Positions 1 through 8,994 are shown, counted from the first letter of the stretch. The stretch is 64,000 nucleotides of DNA from Streptomyces sp. CB01635 (GCF_002803065.1 NZ_NNBL01000036.1:1-64000); one strand, 5' to 3'. Translations and numbers: made by a program. Notes: generated from the letters alone by a model not told the origin.

Positions 1-65
1 ACCTCAAGCCGTCCTCATCACAAGACCCCAACCCGCAAGCCCGTAACGCAACGGCATTGGGCCTA

Positions 66-99
66 GAGCGTGTCTCTTTTGTGAGTTGATCAACTGACC
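66..99 (+). repeat. IS-end-like inverted repeat, left
   Basis: This stretch reads gagcgtgtctctttt and then gttgatcaactgacc. It matches, with roughly eight mismatches over 34 bases, the reverse complement of 2620-2653, which is the outer end of the IS5-type remnant. The two copies face each other and enclose the DUF4331 and DUF6221 genes. It may be the end of a related, otherwise lost element. That is an inference from these two ends only. Confidence 0.5.
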
Positions 100-324
100 G
101 GCGACCCCCTGAGGTCGTGCTCTCGGAGCGCGAGACGATCGCCTCCCTCCTGTCGGTGGCCCATCCGAGCGTTGTTTGGCGGCTGCGCGTTCGACCTCGA
201 TGGTCGGACTGCTGTGGCGGCTAGCGTGGACGCACCGTCCAGGTGCGGGCGTACCTCACTCGCCCCCGAACGGCCGTTCAGGCGGTGGCGGTTCTCCGAC
301 CTGCGAGCAATGGAAGGGCCTGAC

Positions 325-1344
325 ATGTCCAACCACTTCACCGGCCTCAGCCTTGGGCCACCACTGGGCGACCAGCGCCTCGATCTGTGCGACCTGTACG
401 CCTTCGGGGCACCCGGCGATCCGAGCAGGACCGTTCTCATCCTCAATGCCAATCCAAATGCCGATGCCCTGCACCCCGACGCCGTATACCGACTGAACAT
501 CGACAACGACGGCGATTACCTGACCGACATCGCCTTCAGCTGGGTCTTCAGCCCGCCGGCATCCGACGGCTCCCAGACCTACAGCGTCTTCATGGCAACC
601 GGTGCGGAGTCCTGTATGCCCGAGGCGGTCGGCACCAAGATCGTGTCGAACGCCGCCGTCTCTTTCGGCCCTCAGGCCAAGGTGGTCAGCAGCGGCGACT
701 ACAAGGTGGCCGCCGGTAGCCGCAGTGATGCCTTTTTCTTCGACTTCGACGGCATCAAGAATCTGTTCGATACCAGCGGCAACCGGAATTTCACCGCGCC
801 CCATCTGGGTGGAAAGTCCCCGTGGACCGGCGTCGACTCCAACAGCACGGCCAACGTCTTCTCCATGGCCATCGAGCTGCCGACCGCGGAGCTGGCCCCC
901 GAGCCCGAGCTGCACATCTGGGGCCGGTGCAGCGTCCTGCGCGACGGCGAACTCGTCCACGCGGACCGGGCCGGGCACCCCTCAATGAGCAGCTTCTTCA
1001 ACACCGACGACACGAAGGAGGAGTACAACGCCAGCGAGCCGGTTAACGACCGGGCCAGGTGGACGGATCAGTTCGTCCACCTGTTGGGCCACACCGGCGG
1101 CTACTCGCGTGAGGAGGCGATCACCGCGCTCGACGAGCACGGCCTCCTGCCGGACGTGCTGCACTTCGACCCGTCCAAGCCTGCCGCGTACCCGAATGGC
1201 CGGACATTCACGGAAGACGTCATCGACGTCCGCGTCGCGTTCCTCACCAAGAACGAGGCGCCGCCCACCGGTCTGACGCCGCACACCGACACCCTGGACC
1301 GGTTCCCGTACCTCGGCAACCCGCACCCGGCAACCACCTCCTGA
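325..1344 (+). CDS. DUF4331 family protein
   Basis: The 339-residue product resembles DUF4331 proteins, a family of unknown function in actinobacteria and proteobacteria. The recognisable features are an N-terminal segment naming a 'DLCDLYAF' motif, a following 'NANPNAD' motif, repeated Asp-rich turns such as 'IDNDGDYLTDIAF', and a middle segment 'DAFFFDFDGI'. The start at 325 has a GGAAGGG ribosome-binding site six bases upstream; an in-frame ATG at 310 lacks one. No signal peptide or membrane segment is seen, so it is probably cytoplasmic. No operon partner is present, as the next gene is on the other strand. The family assignment is firm; the molecular function is unknown. Confidence 0.75.
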   Translation: MSNHFTGLSLGPPLGDQRLDLCDLYAFGAPGDPSRTVLILNANPNADALHPDAVYRLNIDNDGDYLTDIAFSWVFSPPASDGSQTYSVFMATGAESCMPEAVGTKIVSNAAVSFGPQAKVVSSGDYKVAAGSRSDAFFFDFDGIKNLFDTSGNRNFTAPHLGGKSPWTGVDSNSTANVFSMAIELPTAELAPEPELHIWGRCSVLRDGELVHADRAGHPSMSSFFNTDDTKEEYNASEPVNDRARWTDQFVHLLGHTGGYSREEAITALDEHGLLPDVLHFDPSKPAAYPNGRTFTEDVIDVRVAFLTKNEAPPTGLTPHTDTLDRFPYLGNPHPATTS

Positions 1345-1440
1345 CGGATCGCTGCGGGACGCACCCGGGGCTCCGACGGCCGAGCCGGGACAGGCCGATC
1401 GATCAGTAGATCGGACTGGCGCCTGTCCCTTTGGAGATTC

Positions 1441-1698
1441 CTAGGAGCGCCATTCCTGCTGGTAGGCGGGATGCTCGGCATACGACTGGGCAAGGACACG
1501 AATCGCGTGGTTGAGGCCCGCGTGACGCGAGTCTGCAGGGCCCATGGCCGTGTAGTCCCGTGCCGGCATGTCGATCAGATCGAGCATGGGCAGGTGGCTG
1601 TCGAGCAGGGCGTCTCCGCCGAACGTCTGGGCAACGTAGACGTAGGCGTGGTTTTCCTCCTCGATGCGAGCGCGGAGGAACTGCAGGAGGTCGTCCAT
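1441..1698 (-). CDS. DUF6221 family small protein
   Basis: An 85-residue protein starts with MDDLLQFLRARIEEE and ends with an 'AEHPAYQQEW' tail. Both ends are typical of DUF6221 proteins, small actinobacterial proteins of unknown function that are often found near mobile elements. The middle part, which carries an 'HAYVYVAQTFGGDALLDSH' segment, is shorter than in most members. The open frame continues upstream into the neighbouring transposase remnant, but the ATG at 1696-1698 is the natural start because the family N-terminus begins there. Function is unknown. Confidence 0.6.
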   Translation of the reverse strand: MDDLLQFLRARIEEENHAYVYVAQTFGGDALLDSHLPMLDLIDMPARDYTAMGPADSRHAGLNHAIRVLAQSYAEHPAYQQEWRS

Positions 1699-1759
1699 GC
1701 GCTCATCTTCGCGCGCGGCCCTTCGCCTCTGTGAGGCGTGCCCGTAATCGTCTTCGTGG

Positions 1760-2600
1760 TCAGCTGCTGGTCCAAATGAGGATGGCGGCGAGGTGGAGTG
1801 CGGCCTGGTAGGCAAGGGCGAGTTTGTCGGTTCGCATGACCAGGCCCCGCCACTGTTTGAGTCGGGCGACGCAGCGTTCGACGGTGTTGCGTTCTTTGTA
1901 TGCCTCGCTGTCGAAGCCCGGCGGGCGGCCTCCGGCACGGCCTCGCCGGAGGCACCGAACTGGTCGGCGGGCTGCGGGATGACAGCTCGGATGCCGCGCC
2001 GGCGGAGATGCGCGCGGATCGCGCGGGAGGAGTACGCCCGGTCGTCGAGGACGAGTGCCGGTCGAGTCCTTGGTCTCTCAAGTCCCGTTCGTGGAACCCG
2101 GATTCTGGCCATGACCGCCTCGAAGGCCGGGGCGTCACCGGCCTGGCCAGCGGTGAGGTGCAGAGCTTATGGTCGCGCTCGACTGTCACTGGCCAGGTGG
2201 ACTCTCGTGCTCAGGCCGACGCGGGAGCGTCCGAGTGCGTGATCGTGAGGTTCTGAACGGTCGGGTGCCCCCTTTTCCTGGCTCCGGCAGCGGGTTGGTG
2301 GGCCCGGCAGATGGTTGAGTCCACCGACATCGTCCAGCCCACGTCGTCACCGGCGTCCGCCGAGGCGAGGATCGCCGAGAGAATCCGTTGCCAGGTGCCG
2401 TCAACGGCCCATCTGAGCAGCCGTTTATGTGCGGTCTGGAACGACCTGAGCTCACAGGGCAGGTCCCGCCACGGGGAGCAGGTGCGGTACTTCCACGCGA
2501 TGGCCTCAAGGGTCCGACGGTGGTCGGCCCACCGTCGGCCACGGACCGGATCGGCCGACATGAGAGGCTCGATCCGGGCCCACATCGCGTCAGTGATCAC
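1760..2600 (-). pseudogene. IS5-type transposase, frameshifted
   Basis: The N-terminal third is intact in one frame (MITDAMWARIEPLM..., then 'SVDSTICRAHQPAAG', the first catalytic Asp region of IS5/IS427-type DDE transposases). It goes out of frame near 2211. A second frame holds 'RIRVPRTGLERPRTRP' and 'DRAYSSRAIRAHLRRRG', carrying the second catalytic region. The C-terminal 'LHLAAILIWTSS' is in a third frame and ends at 1760-1762. At least two frameshifts therefore separate recognisable blocks, and the enzyme cannot be made. The outer end of the element is the inverted repeat at 2620-2653. The inner end, near 1735-1755, is poorly preserved. Confidence 0.8.
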
Positions 2601-2619
2601 TAACCGGACAGGCGCATCC

Positions 2620-2653
2620 GATCAACTGACCAACCCATCAAAGAGACATGCTC
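2620..2653 (-). repeat. Terminal inverted repeat of IS5-type remnant
   Basis: The minus strand reads gagcatgtctcttt followed by gggttggtcagttgatc, and lies just upstream of the transposase start. It pairs with the similar sequence at 66-99. Confidence 0.55.
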
Positions 2654-2742
2654 CAGATGCCTCGACACCATGAGCGAGGAAGAGTTCGAGGCTGTCGGAC
2701 TTCTGGGCTGCTGATTGTGCCGAGCATGTACTCGCCTCATTC

Positions 2743-4062
2743 TCAGGGCTCGCGCGGCACCAACGGGCCGGCAGCGGTGTCCCCCTCCGCCGCCAGCTCA
2801 GCGTAAGACGGCAGTTCGCGCATCCGGCGCAGCGGCGACAGGAAAACGGGCAGGAAGGTGAGTGATTGGCCGACCGCCCCGGCCAGCAGCGTGCCGCGGA
2901 CGCCGATCGTCGAGCCGAGCAGGCCGCCGAGCAGCGCCCCGAAGGGCATCGTGCCCCAGACCAGGAACCGCATCGTCGCGTTCATCCGGCCGAGCAGCCC
3001 AGGCGGGCACAGCGCCTGCCGGAAGCTGACCTGGTTGATGTTGTAGACCACGATGCCCATCCACATCGCTGTCTGCGCTGCCGCGAGCAGCCCCACCGTC
3101 CAGTCGCGCTGCACGAACGGGGTGACCAGCGCGCACGGTCCGGCGACCGCGCTCGCGATCCAGATGGCCGGGCCCTGGCCGACCTTTGCCGCGAACCGTC
3201 CGGCCACCAGCGCACCGATCAGGCCACCCACCGCCGCGGTCGAGGTAAGCAGACCGATGACGCCCGGCGAGAGCCGCAGTTGGCGGGCGAGCAGCACGTA
3301 GAAGACGGCGGAGATCACCGAACCGAAGAGGTTGGCCGAGCTGGTGCACATGGCGATGGCGCGGAGTATCCGGTTGGCGAGCACGAACCGCAGACCGTCG
3401 CGGATCTCCCGGAGCAGGTTGGGGTCGGGGCTGCGCTCGGGGCGCGGCGGCCGGACCTCGATCCGCGTCACCCACGCAGCCGACCACAGGAAGCTCACCG
3501 CGTCGACGAGCAGCGCATAGGGCGCGGTGAGCGCCTGGATCAACGCGCCGCCGAGGCTCGGGCCCGCGATCTGGCTGACCGACTCGCTGGCCTGGAGCTT
3601 CGCGTTGCCCTCGACCAGCAGCTCCCGGTCGATCAGCTGGGGCAGGTAGGACTGGTAGGCCACGTCGAAGAAGACCGTGCTCACCCCGGTGGCGAGCGTG
3701 ACCACGTACAACTGCTCGATCGTCAGCACGCCGAGGAGCTGAGCCACCGGAACCCAGGCCAGCAGGGCGGCCCGAACCAGGTTGTTGACGATCAGCACCC
3801 AGCGGAAGCGCATCCGCTCCACCCACGCGCCGGCCGGCAAGCCCACGGCCACGAACGCTGCGGTCTCGCACGCCGCCAGCACACCGACCTGCCAGGTGCT
3901 GGCGTGCAGCACCAGGATGGCGACGAGAGGAAGCGCCAACTGGCTGACCATTGTCCCGAACTGACTGACCGTCTCACCGACCCACAGTCGACGGAAGTCG
4001 GCGTGCCGCCACAGTCCGCCGCGATTAGCCGGTCGGTCGGGCGAGGGCTCCGGAGCAGTCAT
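2743..4062 (-). CDS. MFS transporter (MFS_3/EntS-like exporter)
   Basis: The 439-residue protein has about twelve hydrophobic segments and the layout of the MFS_3 group (enterobactin-exporter-like drug and siderophore efflux pumps). After a short Pro-rich N-terminus come 'LWVGETVSQFGTMVSQ' in helix 1, a loop-2/3 region with 'AGAWVERMRFR', and a central cytoplasmic loop rich in Pro and Arg around residues 205-220. It should act in the cytoplasmic membrane as a proton-driven exporter; the substrate cannot be read from sequence. The gene is divergent from an ArsR-like regulator, with a perfect palindrome between them at 4081-4104. This is the classic arrangement of an efflux pump controlled by its own repressor. 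Confidence 0.85.
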   Translation of the reverse strand: MTAPEPSPDRPANRGGLWRHADFRRLWVGETVSQFGTMVSQLALPLVAILVLHASTWQVGVLAACETAAFVAVGLPAGAWVERMRFRWVLIVNNLVRAALLAWVPVAQLLGVLTIEQLYVVTLATGVSTVFFDVAYQSYLPQLIDRELLVEGNAKLQASESVSQIAGPSLGGALIQALTAPYALLVDAVSFLWSAAWVTRIEVRPPRPERSPDPNLLREIRDGLRFVLANRILRAIAMCTSSANLFGSVISAVFYVLLARQLRLSPGVIGLLTSTAAVGGLIGALVAGRFAAKVGQGPAIWIASAVAGPCALVTPFVQRDWTVGLLAAAQTAMWMGIVVYNINQVSFRQALCPPGLLGRMNATMRFLVWGTMPFGALLGGLLGSTIGVRGTLLAGAVGQSLTFLPVFLSPLRRMRELPSYAELAAEGDTAAGPLVPREP

Positions 4063-4080
4063 GGGAAACTACCGTGGAAG

Positions 4081-4104
4081 AGTGATTGGGTTTTGTCAAT
4101 CACT
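4081..4104. promoter_or_regulatory. Palindromic operator between MFS pump and regulator
   Basis: agtgattg at 4081-4088 and caatcact at 4097-4104 are exact reverse complements separated by eight bases. The site lies between the divergent starts at 4062 and 4137. Its position and symmetry suit a dimeric winged-helix repressor controlling both genes. Confidence 0.65.
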
Positions 4105-4136
4105 TATCCCCCCGGCCCTTAAGTAGGCTGCTGACC

Positions 4137-4634
4137 ATGACCGAACGCCGGCTGGCGACCGACGCGGAGGCGAAGGCGCTCGCCTCCGCGCTCCGCCTGC
4201 GTATCCTGCGCATTTGCCTCGGCGAGGCGCGCACCAACAAGGAGATCGCGGCGATCCTTGGCGGCGATCCCGCCAGCGTGCTGCACCACACCAGGACGTT
4301 GGTGCGCACCGGTTTTCTGGAGGCCCAGGAGGAGCGACGCGGCGCGCGCGGCGCACGGGAGATTCCCTATCTGGCGACGCGGAAGTCCTGGCAGCTTGAT
4401 GCGGCCGCGCAGGACCGGTCGATGCTCGACGCGTTCCTGGAGGAGCTGGCCCTGGCCCCCGCGACCGAGGTCGACAGCACCCGGCTCGGGCTGCGCCTGC
4501 CGCCGGCGGAGATGGAGGAGTTCCAGACCCGGCTCCGCGCCCTGCTCGAGGAGTTCGCCGCCCGTCCGGACGACCCGACCGCGCCCGCCTGGTCGCTCTT
4601 CATCGTGGTGCACCCCGACCCAAACCGGCCCTGA
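4137..4634 (+). CDS. ArsR-like winged-helix transcriptional regulator
   Basis: The 165-residue protein has a winged helix-turn-helix domain at residues 10-85. The recognisable parts are 'LASALRLRILRICLGEA', a recognition-helix region 'TNKEIAAILGGDPASVLHHT' and a wing that runs to about residue 85. The C-terminal half is helical and is likely for dimerisation or ligand binding. No metal-binding cysteines are seen, so it is probably not a metal sensor. The chosen ATG lies 33 bases after the palindrome; an in-frame start at 4086 would place the operator inside the gene. It is expected to repress itself and the divergent MFS exporter. Confidence 0.8.
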   Translation: MTERRLATDAEAKALASALRLRILRICLGEARTNKEIAAILGGDPASVLHHTRTLVRTGFLEAQEERRGARGAREIPYLATRKSWQLDAAAQDRSMLDAFLEELALAPATEVDSTRLGLRLPPAEMEEFQTRLRALLEEFAARPDDPTAPAWSLFIVVHPDPNRP

Positions 4635-4639
4635 CGATC

Positions 4640-5002
4640 CGACCCGGCCCTGACCGGACACGATCGCCTCCGGTGTCCGCTCCAGCCAAGTCAGGCAGCG
4701 GCGGATACCGTCCTCGATGTCCACCTGCGGGACCCAGCCCAGCACCCGACGCATGCGGGTGGTGTCGGGGCAGGCACCGAGCGGGTCGCCGCGGCCGGGG
4801 GTCTCGATGATCTGCGCGTCGGGATAGTGGTGGCGCACCAGGTCGGCGACCTGCCTGATCGATGTGGCGCGGCCGGTGCCGACGTTGAGTGTCGCCCCAT
4901 CGGCGCCCTCGGTGATGGCCGCCAGGAGGGGCGCATCGGCGATGTCGTCGACGTGCACGAAGTCCCGGACCTGACTGATCGGGAGTTGCCGGTGTCACGG
5001 TT
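4640..5002 (-). pseudogene. NAD-dependent epimerase/dehydratase, C-terminal fragment
   Basis: On the minus strand, 'RDFVHVDDIADA' followed by 'LNVGTGRATSIRQVADLV' is the C-terminal substrate-binding half of extended short-chain dehydrogenases such as UDP-glucose 4-epimerase or GDP-mannose 4,6-dehydratase. The whole Rossmann fold with its GxxGxxG and YxxxK motifs is missing. Homology fades near 4640, where the frame runs into the antisense of the ArsR-like gene without its natural stop. It is a decayed fragment. Confidence 0.75.
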
Positions 5003-5013
5003 GCTGGTATGGC

Positions 5014-5220
5014 GTGCGGCAGGTTACGCGGACCAGCGCCCTCTGGCACCGTGGCGCCGACCGCTACCCCTACCTACGCGATGCGGTGGCTGCCTGGCTG
5101 AACGTCCTCACACTGGGCTGGCGCACCGGCACAGGCCGCGACAGCGGCCGCATGGCCGGATATTTTGTTTGGCTGCTCGCCGAGAGCTTTCTTCGGATGT
5201 CCTTGTCGGTTACGAACTGA
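5014..5220 (+). CDS. Short hypothetical protein
   Basis: A 68-residue frame contains 'ADRYPYLRDAVAAWLNVLTLGW' spread over about 22 residues and a hydrophobic stretch around 'MAGYFVWLLAE'. I do not recognise it. It begins at the edge of the epimerase fragment and overlaps the convergent gene by 11 bases, so it may be a leftover of a larger gene. The ribosome-binding site is weak. Confidence 0.25.
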   Translation: MRQVTRTSALWHRGADRYPYLRDAVAAWLNVLTLGWRTGTGRDSGRMAGYFVWLLAESFLRMSLSVTN

Positions 5221-5920
5221 CCGCGCCGGCCTTCTCGTGCTTGCTGTTGTCCTGCTCGGTTTGGGGCAGTGCGGGAGCCGGGGTCTTCTCAGTCGCGGTC
5301 TGCATGGCAACTGACGTGTAGAGGACCGAGGCGCCCTGCTTCGACCGGTGAGCCTGGCTCTTGGCGACAAGGTTCTCGAGCGTGGTGCGCACGACGGTCG
5401 ACTTGATGGTGCGCTGGGGGTGGGTCTGGGCCAGCGCCGAGGTGACCTCCGCTGCGGAGCGGGGTGCTGTCTGCTGGTCGAGGTGGGTGCGGATGAGGGC
5501 GATCAGTGTGGGCTGCGCCGATGCCGATGCCGATGCCGATGCCGATGCGGTAGCCGCCTTCGGCTCCGCGTCCTGGGTCTTCTCTTTCTTGGCCTGTGCA
5601 GTGGTCTTTTTCGTGCTGGGGGCCTTGGCTGCGGTCTTGGACGGGGCGCGCCGGGTGGTGGTGTTCTTGCCGGATGCCTGCTGCGGGAGGGACGTCGAAG
5701 GCTCCGGGGTGCTCGGCGCGGCTGCCGGTCGGCTGCCGAGCGTCTTCTGGATGCTGTGGAGCACGCTCTGGTCGTCCTGCAGGATGCGCAACTGCGCCTG
5801 CAGGGCGGAGAGCTCGGCGCCGATACGTTCTTGCTCTTTGGTATTGAGCTTGAGGTCCTGTGCGACCTGAGTGGCGTACTGAGATGTCACGCTGGTGATG
5901 GTGACGGGGTTGTCAGTCAT
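5210..5920 (-). CDS. Coiled-coil protein with Ala/Lys-rich linker and winged-helix C-terminus
   Basis: The 236-residue protein has three parts. Residues 1-65 are charged and helical with heptad-like spacing ('LNTKEQERIGAELSALQAQL'), suggesting a coiled coil. Residues 65-135 are a Pro/Lys/Ala/Thr-rich disordered linker, histone-H1-like, ending in an alternating Ala-Ser run encoded by a hexanucleotide repeat. Residues 135-200 ('LIALIRTHLDQQ' to 'TTLENLVAKSQAHRSKQG') look like a winged helix. The tail is again low complexity. Such a layout suggests a DNA-binding or nucleoid-type regulator, but I do not recognise a named family. Its length could vary through slippage in the repeat. Confidence 0.6.
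   Translation of the reverse strand: MTDNPVTITSVTSQYATQVAQDLKLNTKEQERIGAELSALQAQLRILQDDQSVLHSIQKTLGSRPAAAPSTPEPSTSLPQQASGKNTTTRRAPSKTAAKAPSTKKTTAQAKKEKTQDAEPKAATASASASASASAQPTLIALIRTHLDQQTAPRSAAEVTSALAQTHPQRTIKSTVVRTTLENLVAKSQAHRSKQGASVLYTSVAMQTATEKTPAPALPQTEQDNSKHEKAGAVSS
5517..5546. repeat. Hexanucleotide microsatellite, 5 x gccgat
   Basis: Five exact tandem copies of gccgat lie inside the linker of the coiled-coil protein and encode alternating Ala and Ser on the minus strand. Six copies of the same unit occur at 52941-52976. Confidence 0.9.
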
Positions 5921-6321
5921 GGTGTTGGCCTCTTTTCAGTTCGGCAGTAATGGCGGACCAATGTGGGTGCTGCCGAGGTAGGTGCGCCCGCCTGTTCGTG
6001 TACTGCCGTGGCGAATGGTGGTGTGGCGGCGTAGCGATAGTACGCATGGGTGATGGCTCATGTTCCCATCGAGTGATGGTTCCACCCTGCATTGAGGGTT
6101 GAACCTTCGCGCAGGGAGGCCCGATCCGCGAAGCCGTCGACCGGACGCTGACGTCGAAACTCGTTAACAAACGCTGTCGCAAGAAGTGTCGAAGCCAGTC
6201 CAATTTTGGGGCCCACGGGTACGTCATGAACATCGGCTTCGCCGCCTGACCTTCCACCTCATCGATTCGGCATCACCTCGTGCTGAGCCGAAACACGTCA
6301 GCTGTCACATAGGCAGGCTGG
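5921..6321. other. Non-coding stretch
   Basis: I see no convincing gene here. The part next to 5920 should hold the promoter of the coiled-coil gene. The rest may be decayed sequence of the following phosphatase gene. Confidence 0.4.
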
Positions 6322-7258
6322 TTGAATCTCCGATTGGGCGTCCGGCTCTTGCTGGGAACTATGTCCAGCAGGGCGATGCTCCCGAATGGCGGGTCAGCAA
6401 ACGCGGGTCAGTCCTCGCTCCGGTGGGTGACCGGAGCGTCGGTGCGCTCACCGGGGAACTCGTTCCTGCCCGCCGAGCGGGCCATGCTCACGTCATTGAA
6501 CGGCCAGATCGCCCACGCCCTGGACCGCGCCGCCTCTACGACGCCAACCACACCATCGCCCATACCCTGTAGACCGGACTGCTGCCCCACACCCTGCCGC
6601 GCCTCCCCGGCTTTGACGTCTCCGCCCGCTTCCGGCCAGCCGGGTACGGCATGGGCATCGGCGGCGACTTCTACGACCTCATCGTCTCCACACCCACGAC
6701 GGCCGCCGCGGTGATCGGCGACGTGCAAGGCCACAACACCACCGCCGCTGCCCTCATGGGACAGGTCCGCACCGCCGTCCACGCCTATGCCGCCACCGCC
6801 GGCGCCTCCCCCGGCGAGGTCCTCGCCTGCACCAACCGCCTCCTGGTCGACCTCGCCCCCGGCCTGTTGGCCAGCTGCCTCATCCTCGACCACACCCACC
6901 ACCGCGCCCTTCTCGCCACGGCCGGACACCCTCCTGCCCTGTTCCGCCCCCCGACGAGCACGACATCCTCCGCGTGCCACCAGGGCTGCTGCTGGGCATC
7001 GACCTAGACGCCAACTACCCCACCACCGAGATCCCCCTGCCTCCCGGCGCCGTCCTCGCCCTGTACACCGACGGACTCGTCGAAACCCCCGGCATCGACA
7101 TCGACGACGCCACCAACACGCCCGCGGGCCACCTGGCAGCAGCGGAACCCGAGAAGCTCGACGCCCTCGCCGATGTCCTCCTCTACCACGCCGAACAATC
7201 CGCGCCCCGCTATGACGACATCGCCCTGCTTCTCATCCGCCCGCACGACGGACCATGA
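6322..7258 (+). pseudogene. SpoIIE/PP2C-type serine phosphatase, decayed
   Basis: Recognisable blocks lie in different frames. 'SFLPAERAMLTSLNGQIAH' is a GAF-like C-terminal helix. 'YDANHTIAHTL', then a TAG where Gln is expected, is followed by 'TGLLPHTLPRLPGFDVSARF' and the PP2C start 'GIGGDFYDL' with its metal-binding Asp. 'VIGDVQGHNTTAAALM' is the second metal site. After a frameshift near 6960, 'PPGAVLALYTDGLVE' and 'RYDDIALLLIR' complete the SpoIIE-type phosphatase fold. At least one stop and two frameshifts prevent expression. Intact homologues control anti-sigma-factor antagonists in Streptomyces. Confidence 0.8.
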
Positions 7259-7457
7259 GCCCGAACTGTGACGTGCCCGCCGGCAGCGCTTGCCGCACCC
7301 GGGGCGGGAAGACCGCCGCGAAGTACCACACCCCGCACTTCGTCCTCGTCCCCCGCTCCGCGAGGAACCGGAGATCCCAACCCGTTCGACGCCGATGCCT
7401 TTGAGGCCGGGGCGGGCCCCGACTTCACGCCCACTCTCCTGTAGGGCGCGACTCGGC

Positions 7458-8288
7458 TCAACTCATCCATTCCGCCTCGTACTTGGCGTACGTCCCGTCG
7501 TGCGTCGCCAGATGCACGAACTGGGTCACGTACTCCTGGAAGTCGCGGTCGCCGCGCGGCGTCGCGTACGCCTTCTCGGCGAACGTGAACGGCTTGTCGG
7601 GGTGGACCGAGCACAGTTCGGGGTGGAGCTTCGCCTGGTAGAGAGTCTCGCTCGCGTCGGTCATCATCACGTCCGCCCGGCCCGCCACGATCTCGTCGAA
7701 AATCGTGGTGTTGTCCGGGTGGACCTTGATGGTGGCCTGCTTGATGTTCGCGCGGGCGAACTGCTCGTTCGTGCCGCCCGGGTTGACGACCACGGTCGTC
7801 CCGGCCTGGTCGATGTCCTTGAGCGTCTGGTACTTGTCCTTGTCCGCGCAGCGCACGATCGGTGTCTTGCCGTCCTCGCGGGCCGGCTCGCTGAAGTACA
7901 CCTGGCGGGCGCGGGGAAGCGTGATCGAGACGCCCCCGACGCCGATTTCGCACTTCCCGCCCACCAGGTCCTTCGTGAGATTCGCCCATGTGGTGTCCAC
8001 GAAACGGGCCTTGGCGTCCAGGCTCCTCGCGAGGTCCTGGGCCATGTCGATGTCGATGCCGCTGTACGAACCGTCCTTCGGGTCCTTGTACGTGAACGGG
8101 CGGTAGTCGCCCGTGGTGCACACGCGCAGCACCTTGGACTTCGGCACGGCGTCCAGCAGGCTCTCCTGCGGCTTCTTCGCGGGGCGGTCCGCCGCCGACG
8201 GCGCGGCGGGCGCGGCGGCGGTCACGGCCAGCAGGCAGACCAGGGCGGACAGGGTGGCAGCACGTTGTCTGGACGCGCGGCGGCTCAT
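7458..8288 (-). CDS. Exported cyclohexadienyl (arogenate/prephenate) dehydratase-like protein
   Basis: The 276-residue protein has an N-terminal signal peptide (Arg-rich start, then an Ala/Leu core ending near 'APSAADRPAKK'). The rest is a periplasmic-binding-protein type 2 fold. The motifs fit the PheC-like cyclohexadienyl dehydratases more closely than amino-acid binding proteins: 'CTTGDYRPFTYKDP', 'GIDIDMAQDLA', 'VGGVSITLPRARQVYFS', 'VVVNPGGTNEQFARA', 'HPDNTTIFDEIVAGRADVM' and 'EKAYATPRGD'. That family converts prephenate or arogenate to phenylpyruvate or phenylalanine. No ABC permease or ATPase is nearby, which also argues for an enzyme. The start is the ATG at 8286-8288, with gaggagtcgcg just upstream; the frame extends further without family similarity. 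A binding protein remains possible. Confidence 0.7.
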   Translation of the reverse strand: MSRRASRQRAATLSALVCLLAVTAAAPAAPSAADRPAKKPQESLLDAVPKSKVLRVCTTGDYRPFTYKDPKDGSYSGIDIDMAQDLARSLDAKARFVDTTWANLTKDLVGGKCEIGVGGVSITLPRARQVYFSEPAREDGKTPIVRCADKDKYQTLKDIDQAGTTVVVNPGGTNEQFARANIKQATIKVHPDNTTIFDEIVAGRADVMMTDASETLYQAKLHPELCSVHPDKPFTFAEKAYATPRGDRDFQEYVTQFVHLATHDGTYAKYEAEWMS

Positions 8289-8465
8289 CGCGACTCCTCG
8301 GCACAATGGTTGCAGGATGAAGTGATCACCCTGGCAGAAGAGTTCACGCAGGTGAAGACGGTGTCCACGTGCCGGGAAGGCTGAGCCGTGCGAGACGCGT
8401 CCTACCTGGGACGGAGAAGCATGACGCGCATGGAGGCGCAGTTCGGGCCCTGAGGGCCCGCGCCG

Positions 8466-8590
8466 GTGAGCGAGGTCGCCGCCCGATTCGCCGCGATGGA
8501 CGCGTCCTGGTGGGCGGCCGGCGGGATCGCCATCGAACTGGCCGTGGGGCGGCGCCTGTGCGCGCACAGCGACATCGAGCGGGCCGCACA
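8466..8590 (+). pseudogene. Nucleotidyltransferase-type N-terminal fragment
   Basis: About 40 codons from a GTG at 8466 read 'VAARFAAMDASWWAAGG' and 'IELAVGRRLCAHSDIE'. This resembles the N-terminus of aminoglycoside-2''-adenylyltransferase-like nucleotidyltransferases (a GG then DxD motif, here SDIE, with the expected second Asp lost). Similarity stops near 8590. The rest of the gene is absent, so it is a remnant. Confidence 0.45.
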
Positions 8591-8994
8591 CGTAGGCGCG
8601 GGTGCCCGGCGCGGAGATGTTACGCCGGCCACCGGGGTCACGTGCGTACCGCCCGACGCTGGCACGGCGACCAGGGCCAATCCACCTCATTGTGTCAGCC
8701 GCTGTAAGTCACTGGTATTGCGGCTATAACTCAAGCTGAGGCGAACGGTATCTGGTCAGCGGCGCTTTGCAATATCCGAGCGTGGCCAGCGCCCACTGCG
8801 CCACGATTGCCTCGAACACTCCTCAGCGCCGTGCGCTACGCCTGTGCCGTCCGGTTCTATCCGCTCGCACCGCGCCCTCGCGACTCGCCGCCGCCACTCG
8901 CCATCACCCAAAATTTCTGCTTCGGCACGATACTTACGTCAGGTGGCCGCAATAGCTGGCACACCACGGACATTAAGTTCGGAGAGGGTCAGAG
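8591..8994. other. Intergenic stretch, lower GC
   Basis: No gene is supported. Base composition is lower in G+C than the surroundings. The 3' end carries the ribosome-binding site (ggagag, nine bases before the ATG) of the secreted-protein gene at 8995, so its promoter should lie here. Confidence 0.4.

Noticed and set aside
2866..4122. A 418-codon open frame on the plus strand
   Set aside because: It is a His/Arg/Gln-rich shadow of the MFS transporter gene.
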